A stretch of DNA of 64,000 nt from Escarpia spicata (GCA_963995525.1 OZ023213.1:18848358-18912357), one strand, 5' to 3'; positions 10,839 to 22,727 are shown, counted from the first letter of the stretch. A program made the numbers and translations. The notes: a model not told the origin generated them from the letters alone.

Positions 10839-11345
10839 CGGTGAATGCGAAACTAAAATGGCTAGGTTGTTGTTGCTAATTTTTGAAAACACGGTGAAAT
10901 AATCCAGTCTCAGAAGTCTCGACGCTATGTTCCCTTTCATTGCGCGAACATATATGCAATAGACAATACAGGTAGCCACTTTGACTGCTGTTCTACGGCC
11001 ACTGTGCAGTTCTACTGTATATTTTGTGAATGTACTAATTTGGTGACAATGTTATTTCGCATGCCAGCGTCTTATGTCAGTTAATTTAATATACCTAGTT
11101 AATCTAACTATCTGTTCTAAATAATATCATAAACTGGTGTGGAGTCTGAGCTAGTTTCTGTACCTATTAGTCATAACTGAAAAACATGTATGAGTGAGAA
11201 AATGGCTTCCATTTATTTAATACAGTAATCATAGTCATGGAATGCCGAAGAGCCCGTACATGGGGGTGACAATCACAATTGGTTACAAGTGCCATAGTAG
11301 GGGCGTACTTACCAAGTTGATTAGCCAAACACATACATGTAGGGG
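10839..11345 (+). repeat. Direct repeat, first copy (second at 18380-18955)
   Basis: About 500 bp from 'cggtgaatgcgaaacta' to 'acacatacatgta' recur with few differences at 18380-18955. A shorter third copy of the left part lies at about 20200-20290. The copies flank 7 kb containing the coiled-coil gene relic and pogo transposase. No open frame is conserved. Confidence 0.8.
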
Positions 11346-12320
11346 AAAACGGGGCTAGCAGCTACAGTTTTTAGAAATTCTGCCTCTCACTCAAAAACTA
11401 CACATAATAACTTGAAGCTATTGTATAGGTATTAAAACATGAAGTTTATTTGAAGAAACCACAAATATAAAAGAACTACATTATCTAATTTTTTAGATAT
11501 TACTGAATTAACAAGACAAAACATATGTATACAACTTGCCCCGATTACGGAATACAGGAATGTTGTTACGCCACACGGGGTACGTTGTTACACTGATTTA
11601 TAAAATAACAACGTAGGTATATATGCTTTCATGGCCTATTCTAACGAAATGTGCACCAGGACCCAAAATCCATTCCATTGCTTGCAACTTGTAGCATATA
11701 TAATATAACCGGTCACATCCAGTTTTTTCAAATAGATCTCTAAAAGACCGTGAAGGACATATATACTTTTCTATGAATTTGGTGAATATTTCTGAAGATA
11801 CAGTACTGAAACTGTTGGAAATTGTTAGTTTTCTTATGTCCGTGGGCAATTATTATTTTAATCATGCATGTCATTAAAATAAAACAACAATGTACCAATG
11901 ACGTTATAACAATATTTTTTGACTGAATAGATGTCTTGACTATTTGTTTTGATCCTAAACGAAGCACAAAATCATACAAAACATATTTTTACTCATTGCA
12001 CAGATTTTTTATATTATTTTTGGGGTGCTAATTTTGAAACAATATGTAACCTATTAAAATAAATATAAGGAAAAAGTGAATTAACTAAAGTCAGGAAACG
12101 GAATTAATCAATACAACAGCATTTTAAAGCTGCTGTCGTTTTCAAGTTAAACACACTCCAAAACTGTTTGAGTTTTAGTTTGGGAACTGAAAATACTATA
12201 CAACAAACACGATATTTGGTATACTCCATGGAAGGAGTATTCATTTGTAATTATTTTCAGAGAAAAAACATGTATGTTTGCTCTAGTATTTCGCGGATAT
12301 CATTAAAATGACGCTTTTCA
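11346..12320. other. AT-rich stretch, no recognisable gene
   Basis: Begins with 'ggggaaaacggggct' and contains 'ttgccccgatt' and 'cacacggggtacgttgttac', which hint at a decayed DNA-transposon end. I could not match it to a partner. Open frames on the minus strand have no recognisable domain. Confidence 0.35.
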
Positions 12321-12322
12321 AG

Positions 12323-12702
12323 AAAGTCCACCGACACCATGTCCTCCGACACCAACTCGAATGCGCTGCTGGTGCTGCCGGCTGGCAAATTATATTGTCC
12401 AAGAAATGTCACGCGCTCAGAAAGGGTGCCGCGAATATGTTTGTATCCAGTTTGTTCAAACATATTGAGGATAATTCTGTTTGTTTTAACGCAATTTGCA
12501 TTTATTTAGTCACCGGACACGATTATATTCCTTTTCAAACTTGTATTGACTTTCTTTATGGCGTTGTTGATGTTTAATTCAACGAACCGATTCATATGAT
12601 GTGTCTAAGCGAATATGTGCATGTACTGCATTACAACGTGCCTGCACACGTGATCTTCTTAGCTGTGGTGTCGGTGGACACGGGGTGTCGGAGGACACTT
12701 TA
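12323..12702. repeat. Short inverted repeats with GTCCaCCGACACC words
   Basis: GTCCACCGACACC and GTCCTCCGACACC occur at 12325-12352. Their reverse complements, GGTGTCGGTGGAC and GGTGTCGGAGGAC, occur at 12668-12698. A related 'tgtcggtggacac' is at 15703 and 'gttggaggacac' at 13020. The pattern suggests the ends of a small MITE or of a larger element reaching 15715. The intervening frame at 12308-12577 has no recognisable domain. Confidence 0.55.
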
Positions 12703-13149
12703 TTTATGTACCATGATACTAAAACTCCAAGTCCTATTTTCTTCAGCGTGAAGTACTGATACGCATGTACTGGTGGTATTTTGTTTTATTGAATGTAGAA
12801 GCTTGACGTAATTATTTGCAAATTTAGATGTAACTCTGTGGCAAGCAAATCACTTGAAATTCTTTGTAATAATGCGAGTAAATTACATAATCCAGGCAAG
12901 TATAAGCAATATGTGTTATATGTCAAAAATATACTGTCAGAGTTACAAATGATCAAACCGTAGTTCTCAGTGTATTAGCAACCGCTGCGTGCACACTTTT
13001 CTATTGTGTTGTTGCAGTGTTGGAGGACACGATATAACTGCTTGTTGTCGCGATTTATTGTTAATTACATTTGCTCGTAATACCATATTATATATATTGT
13101 TATATTGCGTACATGATATGATTATATAAATTGATGTACAACTTACAGT

Positions 13150-15050
13150 TTTATTAATACATTTTGCAAACAGATTGATAGGGCCCACAAAAAATGCAAG
13201 TAAATACCGAAAATGGAGGGAGAAATCAAAATTGGCCAAACAAAAGTTTCTGGAGGAGCAGAACCGAAAACGAAGGGTCAGATAAATAAAGTTTGCAGAC
13301 TTGAGTCCCGCGGGCCATGAAGCCCAAAAGGCCAGGAAACATCACAATGTAAGGAGCAACTGAATGCGAATTGTTAAAATGAGTGGCATTATTGCCTTAG
13401 GTCAACTGTCATAACACAAGTTATAACCATTTGTTATTTAAATATTATAACATATAGAAAACAAGTATTAACGTTGGTGATATAAGGATAAGAACAACAA
13501 AAATGGTCACATATGCTGTCTATGACGTGATAGATGACGTAGATGTGAAATGAAAATAAATCTATATACAAGCATATTGATAAAATGGTGGATGATACAT
13601 TGATGTACGTAAAATACCTAGACGCATCATTCGTAATTCCTATAAAACATTTCATACCCAAACTTATTTGTGAACGTTATACACATGTATATAACATACA
13701 CATATTCCTGCAATTCTTTCTTTCTTTCAGAGTTTGGTCTATCGTGAGAGGAAGAGACGAGAAAGGGCGAATAAAAAGATGCCGTTAGTTTCATACCAGA
13801 GGCTGTATCGGTAACAGGAAGTGAAACTAACATACACCGGTCCTCACGACTTACAAAACAAATAGGCCAAACATCTGTCATGACAGCACCACAATTGCCC
13901 CGCTTGGCTGGAGAAGTGTCCTTGAATCATGAAGTGTTAAGAGTGCAAGAGCAACATTCACCAGACGAAAATAGCAACGTTTATTCACAGATGTCAGCAA
14001 CCAGCAAGTTAGCAGTGAAGCTTCCATTCCAACTACCACAAATTGTTAAGAAAAGCACATCGCTGGCTGCTAGGTAATTGAGGATGGTCACCAATGCAAA
14101 TCATAAACTTCAGCAAAAGATATGGCGTTTAGAAAATAAATGTCAGCGTTCAAAGAAGCAGAACTTGTCTGCGAAGAAACGGCGTTCCCGTTTTCCACAA
14201 GTTGCCAGCCCTGACTCCCGGAAACAGGGAATGGTGATACCAGCCGGTTCGTTATCAGGTACATGTAGGTCATAACTTGAAAGTACGGGGCTCTCTACAA
14301 AAGATACTGATTTCGAACCTTCATCGTTCTCCAAACCACAGTTAGAATCATGTGTTGCGACTCATATCAGGATGGCGGAGGAAACAATGCGATCGGATGG
14401 TATAAACCCATCTGAACACAAGAAAGAGATCCTTAGCGTCATTTGAGTCTCTGTTGTGTGAGGTCAACGACATCTCGCCAAAAAACGACAGAAACTTCTT
14501 CAAGGATGTTCTGGATGGAACACATTTTCTTCGACATCGACCCACAAGAAGGACTCGGTACCCGAAGATAAAGTTCCCACTGGCGACGTCCAAGACGACG
14601 TTGTTAACGACCCACCTCATGTTCAGTATGATGCAGGCCAATTCATTGGTGCTGTGTACAATGACGAATCGGCAAAATCATCGGCACAACAGAAGCAGAC
14701 TGCGTTCCTGTCTCCTTCATGGAAAAACATGGTCAAAAGATCGTCTCGCACAAATGGGGACAACGTGATCTTTTGGCTGTATAGTACCACGACATCCTGG
14801 CAACCGTATACGAATCAACAAATTCACGACGGGGGTATGCCCGACTGTCAAAAGAAGATTACAGGAAGGCAGAAGTCGCGTTCCAAAATTATATTCAATC
14901 ACCATCATCACATCAACACGTATCTGTGCGTGACACATTCATCAAGCTGTTCGTGACCAATACAGAATTGTTCCGTGCTACGCTGAACGTGTCACTCTCC
15001 AGTGACGCCATAAGAACATTGAATGAACCACCCAGTGTCCACCAAAACCA
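13150..15050 (+). pseudogene. Degenerate element gene with basic coiled coil
   Basis: Scattered frames give pieces that look like one multi-exon, mobile-element-type protein. First comes NASKYRKWREKSKLAKQKF with EEQNRKRRVR (13168-13275). After acceptor 'tctttctttcag' at 13730 comes SLVYRERKRRERANKKM. Then NHKLQQKIWRLENKCQRSKK (about 14096-14155, coiled coil) follows, and near 14625 YDAGQFIGAVYNDES, which recalls a C-terminal domain seen in such proteins. Stops and frameshifts separate the pieces. The AATAAA at 15114 could be its end. The family name is not known to me. A repeat-derived origin is inferred from the style of the protein and flanking GTCCACCGACA inverted words. Confidence 0.45.
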
Positions 15051-15059
15051 ATAATGGTG

Positions 15060-16130
15060 TCGTCCACCGCCACTCCCTCTCTCCTAGTTAACATTTATTT
15101 TTGGTATAACGTTAATAAAAAGTATTTCATGCCATATGTGTTTTTTTTACTGTGTTTATGAAATATCTCCCAGCACTAATATCAACTAGCGGTTAACAAG
15201 AACACATATAGGCCAAATGAACCTTCTAAAATTAAGCACATGGAATATACATCCATTTGTATTCAAATTTGACATGGTTCTATGGTGAATATATTTATTG
15301 GAAAGAAAATGTACATCAAAACGTGAATGCACCAAGTGTTTAAGATACGGGTGTTCACAGACACCAAGGGAGGGGTTTCTCTATACCTATCTTACCAATA
15401 GTGCATATTGCCAGATGGTGTAACAAAAATTCAGGTGGCAAGTAAACATATTGGAGATATCATATAAAAATTAGTTGTATCTTTTTCAATCAATTCTGAA
15501 ATAAAATCACGATTGGCATGAAATGATTTTTTTGTTTTGTGTTTCACAGACTTTGTCATTAATATAGTTGTCATTGTTGGAAAGAAAGATAGTGCTACAA
15601 TAATTTGATTATTATGTTTTAAAAATAATATCAACATATATCGACTTCAGTAGCACTATATAACATTAGTTGGTATGTCTATTATGCAGAGAGCCACACT
15701 GATGTCGGTGGACACACCTACACAGAGATCATATTGTTGCCATAGCCATGGTAATTTAGATAGTAGATATATTTGTGAAATTTTCTAAGACATTACAAGC
15801 ACGTATATGTACAACCAGAGAAAACGAAAGTGCAATGTTTGCTATAAAACTGAGGTGTTGCACATTTCGGTAGAATAGGCTTCTGAATAAATGTCAACCA
15901 TCAACACTGAAAATGTGCCACATTGGAGCAGAATATTGGGCTACCATTCCAAGCCAAAACACTGATTACGTAAATGTAGAAAACCTTTGTTAAAGGGCCA
16001 ATCTAGGTCTCCATCAATCACTCAGTTTTGCTGCTTCTGTTTAAATGTCTCCATCTGATTCGCACATGTCGCAGACATAATAAGCACTCCTCATGGGCCC
16101 AATATTTGCAGCTCGTACACTGGATCCACT
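15060..16130. other. AT-rich stretch between element relics
   Basis: No gene is recognised. A 'tgtcggtggacac' word at 15703-15715 is the inverse of the one at 12325. The right end (16060-16136), read on the minus strand, may still be tail of the pogo transposase gene. Confidence 0.35.
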
Positions 16131-16136
16131 GCTCCC

Positions 16137-18060
16137 CTAGGGCAGAATCAGAGTAGTTCTCCCCACAGACATGACAGTGCCAAACATCATTACTAATATT
16201 TTGACCTTCTTTTTTGCTTTGCTTTTCTTTTGCCCCTGTTTGTAGCTCAAACGGTTTCTTTTACTGGTCTTGACTGCTGCTTTATCAGCTTGATTTTTCA
16301 TATTTAGCCGTTCAGGAGTGTCTGTCGGAATAACGGTATGCCGTTTCTTCCTGTTTCCTCCTTTAGTATTCCTTGGAGTAGCCTTTCTGAAAAGTCGCAA
16401 TGACTCTGGTGTCATGATTACATCAGGTAAACGACTGGTATCTTTCCCAGCCTTTGTGATGCCTGGCAGTTCTTTTCCTCCATCGGATTCGTTCGTAATA
16501 GTAGTAGGCACAGGTTCTGGAACGCCTTCAGACGAAGTGTGACTCTCATTAGGCCTACATGGTTGAGAGGATGGGGGTTGATTAACAACACTGCCACCAG
16601 TTCCGTCTCCATGATCACCTTGTGGTAGTCCTGGCTCCGCAGGTGTATCATCGTCACCCATTTCTTCAGCCTCGGGTTGTTGTGGCGCTTGCTCCTCAGG
16701 ACGATCGGTTACATCACTCGGTAGGAACTGAATCTGTTGTTGTTTTCTTGGCAAGTCGTAGATTGTCATAGTCTTTCCCGGGTGGGATTTCATCCAGCCG
16801 TCGCATGAAGCAGTGAAACATTTCTTGAATGGAACATACACACTCCGGTCCAATGGCTGGAGCATGTGTGAACAGTGTGGCGGGAATGTGACCAAAACTA
16901 TCCCATTCTCTCTGCAGTAATCTACCAGATCTATAGAGACACGAGAGTCATGATTGTCGAGCAGAAGCAGGATAGGCGTTTCTTTCGTGCACTTTGCGAC
17001 CGAAACAAAATGTTTCATGAATACAAAGATCTTTTTTCTCGGTCATCCATCCAGAACGATGCGCAGCCCCTATGCAGCCAGGAGGATCATCTCTAGCAAA
17101 AAGTGGTCCCTAAAGTTAACACGGGGGAACAAAAACATTGGAGGGATTGTGTTGTCATTGGCGCTGACTGTCACAGACAAAGTTACCATGGTTCCCCTCT
17201 CGGCAGACGTAGTAGCTCCAACCTGTTTTGAACCTTTTCCGACAACAATGCGACTTGGACGCTGTACTAGGGTGGTGCCTGCCTCATCTACATTGTAAAT
17301 GTCATGACATTGTAAATTATATCTACCCATTACATCAGAGGGGTTGTTGAAAAAGCACAGCACATTATAATTACTGAATCTGGTTGCTCTGCTGAGACTT
17401 TTTGCTTCCGGAGTACGCAAGGAAAGAGTAGTATGTATTTTAAGGAAATTATACAACCAGTCTGGACCTGCCATTTCCGCTTCAGTCCAATTATGTGGGA
17501 CGTTCATGTTGTGGCTGACTGCAAACTGGTAGGCAAACAGCCTGAGCTCTTTGAGTGTCAGTCCATAGTAGACCTTTGATGCTTTTAGTACATAATCTAC
17601 CAGAAGCTTCTCCTGGGCAGGGCTGAATACTAGTCTAGGTTGCCTGCATCCTGCGTCGCTGCATTTGCCAGCTCTTCGTTTCTTGCAGTAATGGTACAGG
17701 GTCATAAAATTGATCTGGAAAACTCATGTTAATCTAGACGACAACATTAGGCTTAACGGGCGTCATTTTTATGATAATCCAATGGGAAGGAGTTAGCCTA
17801 ATTTCCTTAAATATTGACTGTTTGTAATTTTCTTGTAGAACAAGTTGGCCTTTGAGCTATAAAGTAAATACATATATCACTCTGACAAAGGCACAGTCAC
17901 ACGAGCCAAAGTTGGGTCCTAACCACCATCTTACGTTTTAATCATCTGCCACCTTTCGTAAGCTTTCATGATATTTGATTACTCGTTCATATGCCCTCTC
18001 CATAATTGCAGCAGTACATCTCTCCGCTTGATCTGTTTTCGTTTTGTACGTTCGAACTAT
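16137..18060 (-). pseudogene. pogo/Tigger-type transposase with intron, inactivated
   Basis: The minus strand encodes a DDE transposase of the pogo group. Exon 1 (18060-17935) is a psq-type helix-turn-helix starting VRTYKTKTDQ and reading SLRKVADD. Its start codon is ATA instead of ATG, and a TAA replaces the codon after ADD. The donor GTAAGATGG and acceptor TTTTCCAG bound a 220-bp intron (17715-17934). Exon 2 from 17714 continues NFMTLYHYCKKRR, then the CENPB-type segment (PDWLYNFLKIHTTLSLRTPE) and YNVDEAGTTLVQRPSR (first D). It also has VTLSVTVSANDNTIPPMF. A frameshift at 17018-17095 precedes the part with LLLLDNHDSRV (second D) and HMLQPLDRSV (third D). A lysine-rich tail follows. It is dead as a transposase. 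Ends of the transposon were not identified. Confidence 0.85.
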
Positions 18061-18379
18061 GGTTCTTAGTGCTGGAATGAAAAATTACAGAAACTAAGAC
18101 TTAACACATTACTTTCAAATCATCAGGTCAAATTTATTGAATTATAATATACATAGGTGCTATTATAAAAGACGTGAAGCCGGAAATACTTATCTTTCGG
18201 AACAAAAATCGTATTTTAGCCCGTAACTTTGCCGGGAGTGGATTCGATTCGGCCCGCTTCTCATGCCTCATGGGTTGTAGTGAGGTAACCGCGTATTGTG
18301 AAACCTGGCTCCATCTGTAGACCAGTGTATTAATTAATGCCACTGTATAAACCTACCACTGTATTAAAGTAGCCCCTGT
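18061..18379. other. Sequence upstream of the pogo transposase
   Basis: No exon is seen beyond the ATA. The minus-strand frame at 18134-18343 has no recognisable domain. The sequence 'aagtagcccctgtttcggtg' at the boundary with the direct repeat may be a transposon end, but no matching left end could be fixed. Confidence 0.3.
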
Positions 18380-18955
18380 TTCGGTGAATGCGAAACTACA
18401 ATGGCTAGGTTTTTCTTGCTAATTTTGGAAAACACGGTGAAATAACCCAGTCTCAGAAGACTCGATGCTATGTTCCCTTATGTTGCGCAAACATAATTAT
18501 ATGCAATATGCGATACAGGTAGCCACTTTGACTGCTGTTCTACAGCCACTGTGCAGTTCTGCTGTATATTGCATTGCGCCTATACGATAGTGGAATAACA
18601 CTACACAATCTGATTGTTTTGGCAATTAATAGATTTTCCTTAGTAAAGAATGGACAATGTTATTTTGCATGCCTGCGTATTATGTCATTAAATTTAATAT
18701 CCCTACGTAATCAAACTACATGTTCTAAATAATATCATAACATGGTGTGGAGTCTGAGCTAGTTTCTGTACATATCAGTCATAACTGAAAAACATGTATG
18801 GGTGAGAAAATGGCATTCCATTTATTTAATACAGTAATCATAGTCATGGAATGCCGAATAACCCCTACATGGGGGTGACAATCACGATTCGTTACAAGTG
18901 CTATAATAGGAGCATAATTACCAAGTTGATTAGCCATACACATACATGTACAAAT
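18380..18955 (+). repeat. Direct repeat, second copy (first at 10839-11345)
   Basis: Nearly identical to 10839-11345, including 'gaaaacacggtgaaataa', 'ggtgtggagtctgagcta' and 'catgggggtgacaatcac'. It carries one extra block around 18565-18650 ('tgcattgcgcctatacgatag'). A short (GTAT)n/(TA)n tract follows at 18957-18990. Confidence 0.8.
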
Positions 18956-18990
18956 ATGTATGTATATGTATGTATATATATATATATACA

Positions 18991-19690
18991 TAGAGCACCT
19001 TTATTCATTAGGTGTTGGGTTACCATGAATCTCATTTCACTTGCTCACCATAGTTAGGGGCTTAACTAATTTTTTCCCGTGTATAATATTTTGCTGGGGG
19101 ATCGAGTACCCCAGCCGTTCTGTTTGTACATGTACATTTTCGAGCAGAGTGGAAACGGAATGTTGCTTACTGTACAAGACAGAAGCGGCAACTGTATTTG
19201 AAATACTTCTCATCCAGCGTAAACCTGCCCTCCGCCATTCATCTGTTATCAGGGGGGCCAATGGACAATGTTATTTCGTGGCAAAAAAATTAAATCTCCG
19301 GGTAAGTATGTGGGAGGAGTAATACTTTTTTAAGCAAAACACTTCAAAAGATGCAATTTTGTGACAACAAAACATGTTTTTTAGCCAAATAATATACCTG
19401 TTATTGTTAATTCCGCAAAATAGGATACACTCTGGGGTTACTTTTAAAAAACAATTCTAGAAAATATGTATTTTAGAAAATCTGTGTGTTTAGCCAAGTA
19501 ATGCGTATTTAAGTTATAAACGCACATTTTTGTTGGTCAAAAACGAAACGATGTTGGGATGGAAGGTGTGCCCCTCTTCCATCCATGTTGTTTTGGACAA
19601 AACACTTGAAAAGATGCATTTTTGTGACACTTAGATTATGATTTTCAGCCAATTATTATACTTTTTTGTTCAAAAGGAGGTCCGAACTTC
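18991..19690. other. Stretch without recognisable gene
   Basis: Contains two similar blocks, 'aaaacacttcaaaagatgcaattttgtgac' near 19335 and a close relative near 19600, and a third near 20510. The repetition suggests an old repeat with roughly 270-bp and 900-bp spacing. The frames at 19037-19322 lack recognisable similarity. Confidence 0.4.
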
Positions 19691-19699
19691 CTGGGCCCA

Positions 19700-20290
19700 C
19701 TTCTGGATCTGCACTATTGTAAGACCCACGACCCACCATTTGACTCCAGGCCAGCTCCTCTCTGGAACTGCACCGTCTCATCTCGACCGCGTCTCGATGG
19801 TAAACCGCCGCACACCAAATCTGGACACAAGACACGGTGAAGCCAAGTCAGGACGACGTCAAGACACGTCGAGACGCTCCCAATATATGAAACATGTTAA
19901 ATTCGCTCAAGATTCTCTCGAGACTGTATCGAGACGGTCTCGAGAACCCCGCACACCACGCGGTCGAGACGCGGTCGAGACGCGGTCGAGACGATTGCGG
20001 GCTACTTTGGGAGACTCGCCGGAGACGCGATGGAGACGCATTTTTGACACTTGACCACGTCTCAAGCATCTCGTCGCATGCAACTCTTGCCGGTCTCTCG
20101 CCATTCTACGGCTAGCCTCGACGTGATGTGTCCTCACACCACGAAGACTAGAATGCGTCTCGAGGCAAGACGGGTCGATGAGCTCGGTCATGTGGACACA
20201 AATCTAATGCAATAAAATGCAGGGTCCTTCTTGTTCATTTACTGAAGAACACGGCGAAACAACACAGTCACAGAAACGTAGAGCACCAAC
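19700..20290. repeat. GAGACG/CGTCTC-rich repeat, copy C
   Basis: Dozens of GAGACG, CGAGAC and CGTCTC words occur here, with three back-to-back 'gcggtcgagac' units at 19970-19995. The right half matches 10660-10920. Open frames on both strands are rich in R/E/T/S because of the repeat and are not conserved in copy A, so I reject them as genes. Confidence 0.65.
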
Positions 20291-20723
20291 CGCCTTAATA
20301 TTCACTGTGTTCCGACCAATAACCAATGCATATGGATTTTTCATGAGCATTACGGGTAAACATGAGAACGGGTAACTTGGAAAACTTTACCACATTGGCT
20401 AAGGGGCTAGACAAAAAGAACCGTCGATGTTGGGTGGGTTAAAAAAAAGAAACATCCAGGTATGTGTGTGGGAGGATTTGTCCCCTACACAAGCATTAAA
20501 TTTGTTTTTGACAAACCATTTGAAAAGGTACAATTTGTGACCTAAGAAAAAGGTTTTTAGCCACGTGATGAGTAATTGCAGAACCTATATTTTAGTTATA
20601 GCGTTGTTGACATCTATAAGCGTGTTTTATTAAACCAACGGCGGATGTTATTTACATTACTAACGTAAACCGTCCATTCCATTTATTATCATCTTACCTC
20701 GTCATATTATCTGTGTGTTGCAG

Positions 20724-21005
20724 CTTTCCTTTGGTAGTCCGGGAGTTGTTCTTCTTCTGTTGCTGGTGAGGTTCTGCAGCCAGTTTCCTGAAGCGACCTG
20801 CTCAGAGTATGATCTGCCATACTATCTCTCGTGCATCGATGGGTGTCTGAAGGAAATAAAACAGTGTTTCAGAGATTGTGAGAATAATAATACATGTGCG
20901 GCATCTCGAGAGTTCTGCAAGGACATGTGTATGAAAGCGGTGATTGCGTGCCATAGGAACTGTTTCGACGAGTCAGTGAGGTTGTTCCATGAAGCTAACA
21001 CTTAA
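20724..21005 (+). CDS. Nine-cysteine secreted protein, copy 2, exon 2
   Basis: Exon 2 follows TGTGTGTTGCAG and ends at TAA 21003-21005. It encodes a signal-peptide core (VVLLLLLVRFC) followed by a mature segment starting near SEYDLPYYLSC. Nine cysteines occupy the family positions, an NNT sequon precedes the fifth, and there is one extra cysteine at the signal-peptide boundary (EATCSEY). The end FHEANT is shorter than in copies 1 and 5. The start codon must come from an upstream first exon, most likely 10119-10130 in phase 0. The 80 bp before the acceptor match those before 24037 ('ccatttattatcatct'). Molecular role is unknown. Secretion is inferred. Confidence 0.75.
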   Translation, partial: LSFGSPGVVLLLLLVRFCSQFPEATCSEYDLPYYLSCIDGCLKEIKQCFRDCENNNTCAASREFCKDMCMKAVIACHRNCFDESVRLFHEANT

Positions 21006-21357
21006 TCAGCTATAACAAGAATATCTCCACTGCGTAGTAACATGGCGATGACAAGTGAAAAGATTAGTATTAGTTAGGGGATCATTTATAAACCCCCAGC
21101 TATGGTTTTGACAAGGACCACTTATTGTGATAAGACATTATAAAATACACGTCTTGTTTGCTAGTGTGGATTTTATTAATAAAGAATATCATGTAATTTG
21201 TTTTTAGTATATGGGGAATGTTTGTTTGGTTTGTTATTGTGTGTGTTGTATTGTTAGTACCCACACGTATAACAGTACATTTCAATCCATTTGACATTAA
21301 TATGTATTCAATAGCCAACCTAGAAATGTTATATTCTTCTTTGTTGATTTATACTGA

Positions 21358-21680
21358 CATGGGTTCCTAAAACAAATTCAGCTTGGTTGCCCAAATAACC
21401 TTGAGCAACTATAGTAATTTGAATAAATGGTCAAATTAAATGGCCACTGGTCGATATCTTGAAAATTTTACTTTTGAAACACTTGTCCCAGAATGATGTA
21501 TAATACATCTTTTAAAGGGTGTTGGGGTGCGTGTAATCCATTTTTAATGTAACATTTTCACTTCAACGTCAATATCAGATGCTGCACTTAAAGGGGTAAT
21601 CTTACAAAATTTGATACATATGTTCGTAGGAAAAAAACAGTAATCAATCATATTTAGAACATGTAGTCACATCTATTACA
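21358..21680 (+). repeat. Long inverted-repeat arm (left) of the PIN-like element, copy 2
   Basis: This matches the reverse complement of 8716-9085 along its length. Its outer 60 bp match the reverse complement of 22455-22509. It directly precedes DNA shared with the left side of copy 1 (7119-7225). It is the best evidence that the PIN-like gene is carried by an element with terminal inverted repeats of about 350 bp. Confidence 0.7.
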
Positions 21681-21780
21681 CGTAGTGTATAGTGCAACTA
21701 TCACAATGAATGTTGGCATTCATATTTTTTTTTGAGGAAAATTATTGCATTAAGTAATCACGTACGGAAGTCATTATAGG

Positions 21781-22455
21781 GATGTTACGAGGATTGGAGA
21801 CTGGCAAAGATGGTGGGTTTGGTTATGATAAGGCGGACATCACCATGATCTCCTTTGCCATTGAGGCTGCCAAGTCTGGGAAAAGCGTGTACTTAGTGAG
21901 ACACAGACGTGTATATCCTACTGGTATATTGGGTGTATCGAGAGAAGCTGGAGTGCAAGGTGCAGATGGTGCACTGGGATGGGACATTGGTGGATATCAA
22001 CGCCATCTGCGCTGACCTAGGGCCAGAGTGTATGCAGCTGCTTGGCATGCACGCCCTCAGCGGGTTGCGAACCGACCTCATTTCCATATGTCAAAAGCAA
22101 GATCAACGCACCAAATATCTTCCACACAGAGGACTTCCCAGGTTTGGATGATGTGCTGGGGGAGGTGGGCGCCACGCAGGCGGTTCTGATGGATAATATG
22201 AAAACCTTCTTCTTCGCTCTGTATGGTCAGCCACCGAGGATATTCATACTCTTCACCAAGAAGAAGAAAAGTGACAAAGACAAGGCCCTGCTTCCAACAT
22301 CCACCAACCTATTCGTGCACATGCTGCGGCCCAATCTTCAGGTCATGATGTGGAAAGCGGCAGACCAGCAAACCTCACCCGCTGAGTCAGCCGATATCAC
22401 TCACTTCGGGTGGGAGATCCAGGATGGCGTCACCAATTTATGCAAATTACCGTAG
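21781..22455 (+). pseudogene. PIN/FEN-like element gene, second copy, internally deleted
   Basis: Frames switch at least three times: YDKADITMISFAIEAAKSGK, then LLVYWVYREKLECKVQM with DLGPECMQLLGMHALSG, then DDVLGEVGATQAVLMDNMK and LPTSTNLFVHMLRPNLQV. It corresponds to residues about 25-241 of the 8013 frame. The part equal to 7220-8080 is deleted. HDEAD-like acidic residues are kept (YDKAD), but the DTDV motif is destroyed by a frameshift. A clear pseudogene. Confidence 0.7.
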
Positions 22456-22510
22456 TTGCCCAAATGTGCTGTTTGGGCAACCAAGCTGAATTTGTTATAG
22501 GACCCCATAT
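22455..22510 (-). repeat. Truncated right arm of the PIN-like element, copy 2
   Basis: 'gggcaaccaagctgaatttgtta' followed by 'ggacccc' is the inverse of 21358-21400. Compared with 8716-9085, the inner 260 bp of the arm are deleted. The inferred element spans about 21358-22510. Confidence 0.65.
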
Positions 22511-22674
22511 GAGTACAGATCAACAAAAAAGTTAGTAAGATAGGACATTTCTAGGTTCATGAAATGACAAATGGACTATTGATTGTATGTGAGCTAAGCA
22601 TACTTATATCGTGGTCGAACAGAATGACCAAGGTCTAAATAATATGTTCTGAACCAATAAACAAAGAGACGGAC

Positions 22675-22727
<53 letters not shown>

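Noticed and set aside
19638..20191. Arginine/serine-rich proteins on both strands
   Set aside because: They arise from GAGACG-type repeats. The related block at 10335-10838 does not preserve the frames.
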